From positions 1 to 6,679 of the forward strand of contig JAHFRX010000079.1 in NCBI GenBank assembly GCA_023266075.1: DNA of 6,679 bases, given 5' to 3'. This DNA comes from Legionellaceae bacterium (GTDB lineage: Bacteria; Pseudomonadota; Gammaproteobacteria; Legionellales; Legionellaceae). Under the pieces are notes generated by a model that ran no database searches, was not told where the DNA came from, and was given only the letters and a program-made list of their open reading frames with translations. This document shows positions 6,119-6,679 of this stretch, piece after piece. Numbering within the stretch: the stretch's first letter is position 1; every line of letters begins with the position of its first letter. Made by a program: the position numbers and the translations under genes.

Positions 6119-6142
6119 GCTCTCCGAGAAATAATATATCAA

Positions 6143-6148
6143 ATTATA
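6143..6148 (-). promoter_or_regulatory. Candidate -10 box for the minus-strand DUF4143 ATPase
   Basis: A perfect TATAAT on the minus strand within a very AT-rich stretch between the protease stop and the ATPase start. No good -35 is found at 16-18 nt upstream (only TTAAAT, 3 of 6), so this is tentative. If used, the leader would be about 60 nt and would contain the hairpin at 6090-6118. Confidence 0.3.
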
Positions 6149-6167
6149 TTACAAAAAACCACTGTAT

Positions 6168-6679
6168 TTAATATACCGCTCCTTGGATCACACGTGAATA
6201 GCGCGTTTTCTGAGCGGCCTTGTAAGCATTAATTATACCAGCACCACATGATTTTTCTAAAGAACTCGCATTTATACAAGACATTGAGCCTGCAGGTAGC
6301 TTATCTTCGGAAGGGAAAGGCGTTACGGCATCATGCGCTGTAATAATTTTTTTTACCTTTTTGGGTGTCAGTGTTGAATCAATCGCATACAAAAGTGCAA
6401 TCACGCCAGCAACATGGGGGGCGGCGAAGCTCGTACCTTGCTTTTGACTATAACCCTCATCAACCGTCGCATAAATACCATACGCGCCATTGCCTCCAGG
6501 TGCTGCCAGCGTAACAGACGCTCCCCAATTAGAATACGACGCACGCTCTCCATAAAAGCCCGTGGCCGAAACGGAGATAATATCCTCACAATTTGCAGGG
6601 TAATCACGCGCGGCATCATTATTTTGATTCCCCGCGGCAACAATAACAGAGACCCCGCGGTTTTGTATTTCATTGAAAG
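6168..6679 (-). CDS. Subtilisin-like serine protease (S8 family), C-terminal 169 residues
   Basis: The gene enters from the right edge and ends at the TAA at 6170-6168. The visible frame starts FNEIQNRGVSVIVAAGNQNND, which holds the oxyanion-hole Asn (N17, motif AAGN). It continues with ISVSATG (34-40), YSNWGASVTLAAPGG (48-62) and the catalytic Ser83 in GTSFAAPHVAG (81-91). It closes with SCGAGIINAYKAA (143-155), the usual last helix of the S8 domain. C30, C134 and C144 could form disulfides, as in secreted subtilases. The catalytic Asp and His, the signal peptide and any propeptide lie outside the window. The protein ends soon after the catalytic domain, with no PPC or other C-terminal domain. 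The last residues, KTRYSRVIQGAVY, are largely encoded by the 33-bp repeat. Different-frame reading at 6401-6673 is a shadow of this gene. Confidence 0.93.
   Translation of the reverse strand, partial: FNEIQNRGVSVIVAAGNQNNDAARDYPANCEDIISVSATGFYGERASYSNWGASVTLAAPGGNGAYGIYATVDEGYSQKQGTSFAAPHVAGVIALLYAIDSTLTPKKVKKIITAHDAVTPFPSEDKLPAGSMSCINASSLEKSCGAGIINAYKAAQKTRYSRVIQGAVY
6185..6217. repeat. 33-bp direct repeat, copy 2
   Basis: Starts GGATCACACGTGAATAGCGC and ends TTTTCTGAGCGG. It is the partner of 4833-4865 (30 of 33 identical, same orientation, starts 1352 bp apart). It lies inside the 3' end of the subtilisin-like protease gene, where the minus strand encodes AQKTRYSRVI shortly before the stop. 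With copy 1 it brackets the minus-strand DUF4143 ATPase gene. The flanking bases do not match those of copy 1. Confidence 0.85.

Noticed and set aside
6074..6142. TTG start at 6142 extending the second ATPase by 23 residues
   Set aside because: The extension has no family similarity, overlaps the -10 candidate and crosses the leader hairpin. The ATG at 6073 gives the usual family N-terminus.
6153..6176. T6 tract after the protease stop with a small GTAT/ATAC stem, possible terminator
   Set aside because: The stem is only 4 bp and A/T-rich, so an intrinsic terminator is not supported.
6401..6673. Minus-strand open frame of 90 codons beginning MKYKTAGSLLLL
   Set aside because: It overlaps, in another frame, the continuous subtilisin-like frame that carries AAGN and GTSFAAPH. 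It has no recognisable domain and is a shadow.

Overview
The window looks like chromosomal DNA of a moderately AT-rich gammaproteobacterium. The evidence is a feoA-feoB-feoC ferrous-iron operon (the small FeoC is mostly a gammaproteobacterial partner) behind a sigma70-type promoter with a near-consensus Fur box, plus ordinary Shine-Dalgarno sites. I cannot name the genus. Almost every base lies in or next to a gene, and no stretch over 300 bases lacks one.

Left region (1-938, minus strand): a three-gene set read right to left. It starts with a NeuD/PglD-type sugar O/N-acyltransferase (309-938), continues with a stand-alone acyl carrier protein (40-279), and ends with the first 13 codons of a FabG-like short-chain dehydrogenase that runs off the left edge (1-40). 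The ACP stop and the SDR start share a base (TAATG). The likely theme is making or transferring an acyl group onto a surface sugar or similar acceptor. A candidate promoter for the set (974-1002) has a perfect TTGACA that overlaps the feoC stop.

Middle region (999-3574, minus strand): feoA (3276-3518), feoB (1198-3276) and feoC (999-1217) form one compact operon. feoA and feoB share TAATG, and feoC starts 20 nt inside feoB. A Fur box sits between and over the -35 and -10 elements, so the operon should be induced by iron limitation. FeoB is the GTPase-coupled Fe2+ permease, FeoA its cytoplasmic SH3-like partner, and FeoC a winged-helix protein with a Cys cluster.

Right region (3620-6679): two convergent genes encode diverged members of the same family of AAA ATPases with a C-terminal DUF4143 nuclease-like domain (3677-4849 plus, 4910-6073 minus). 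The C-terminal part of a subtilisin-like serine protease (6168-6679, minus) then runs off the right edge. The least explained signal is a 33-bp imperfect direct repeat (30/33 identical) at 4833-4865 and 6185-6217. One copy covers the 3' end of the first ATPase gene, the other covers the 3' end of the protease gene, and together they bracket the second ATPase gene. Other unexplained structures are a perfect 7-1-7 palindrome in front of the first ATPase and a 12-bp leader hairpin in front of the second, whose only two non-Watson-Crick pairs become G-U in that gene's own transcript.

No tRNA, rRNA, CRISPR array, insertion sequence or convincing intrinsic terminator was seen.
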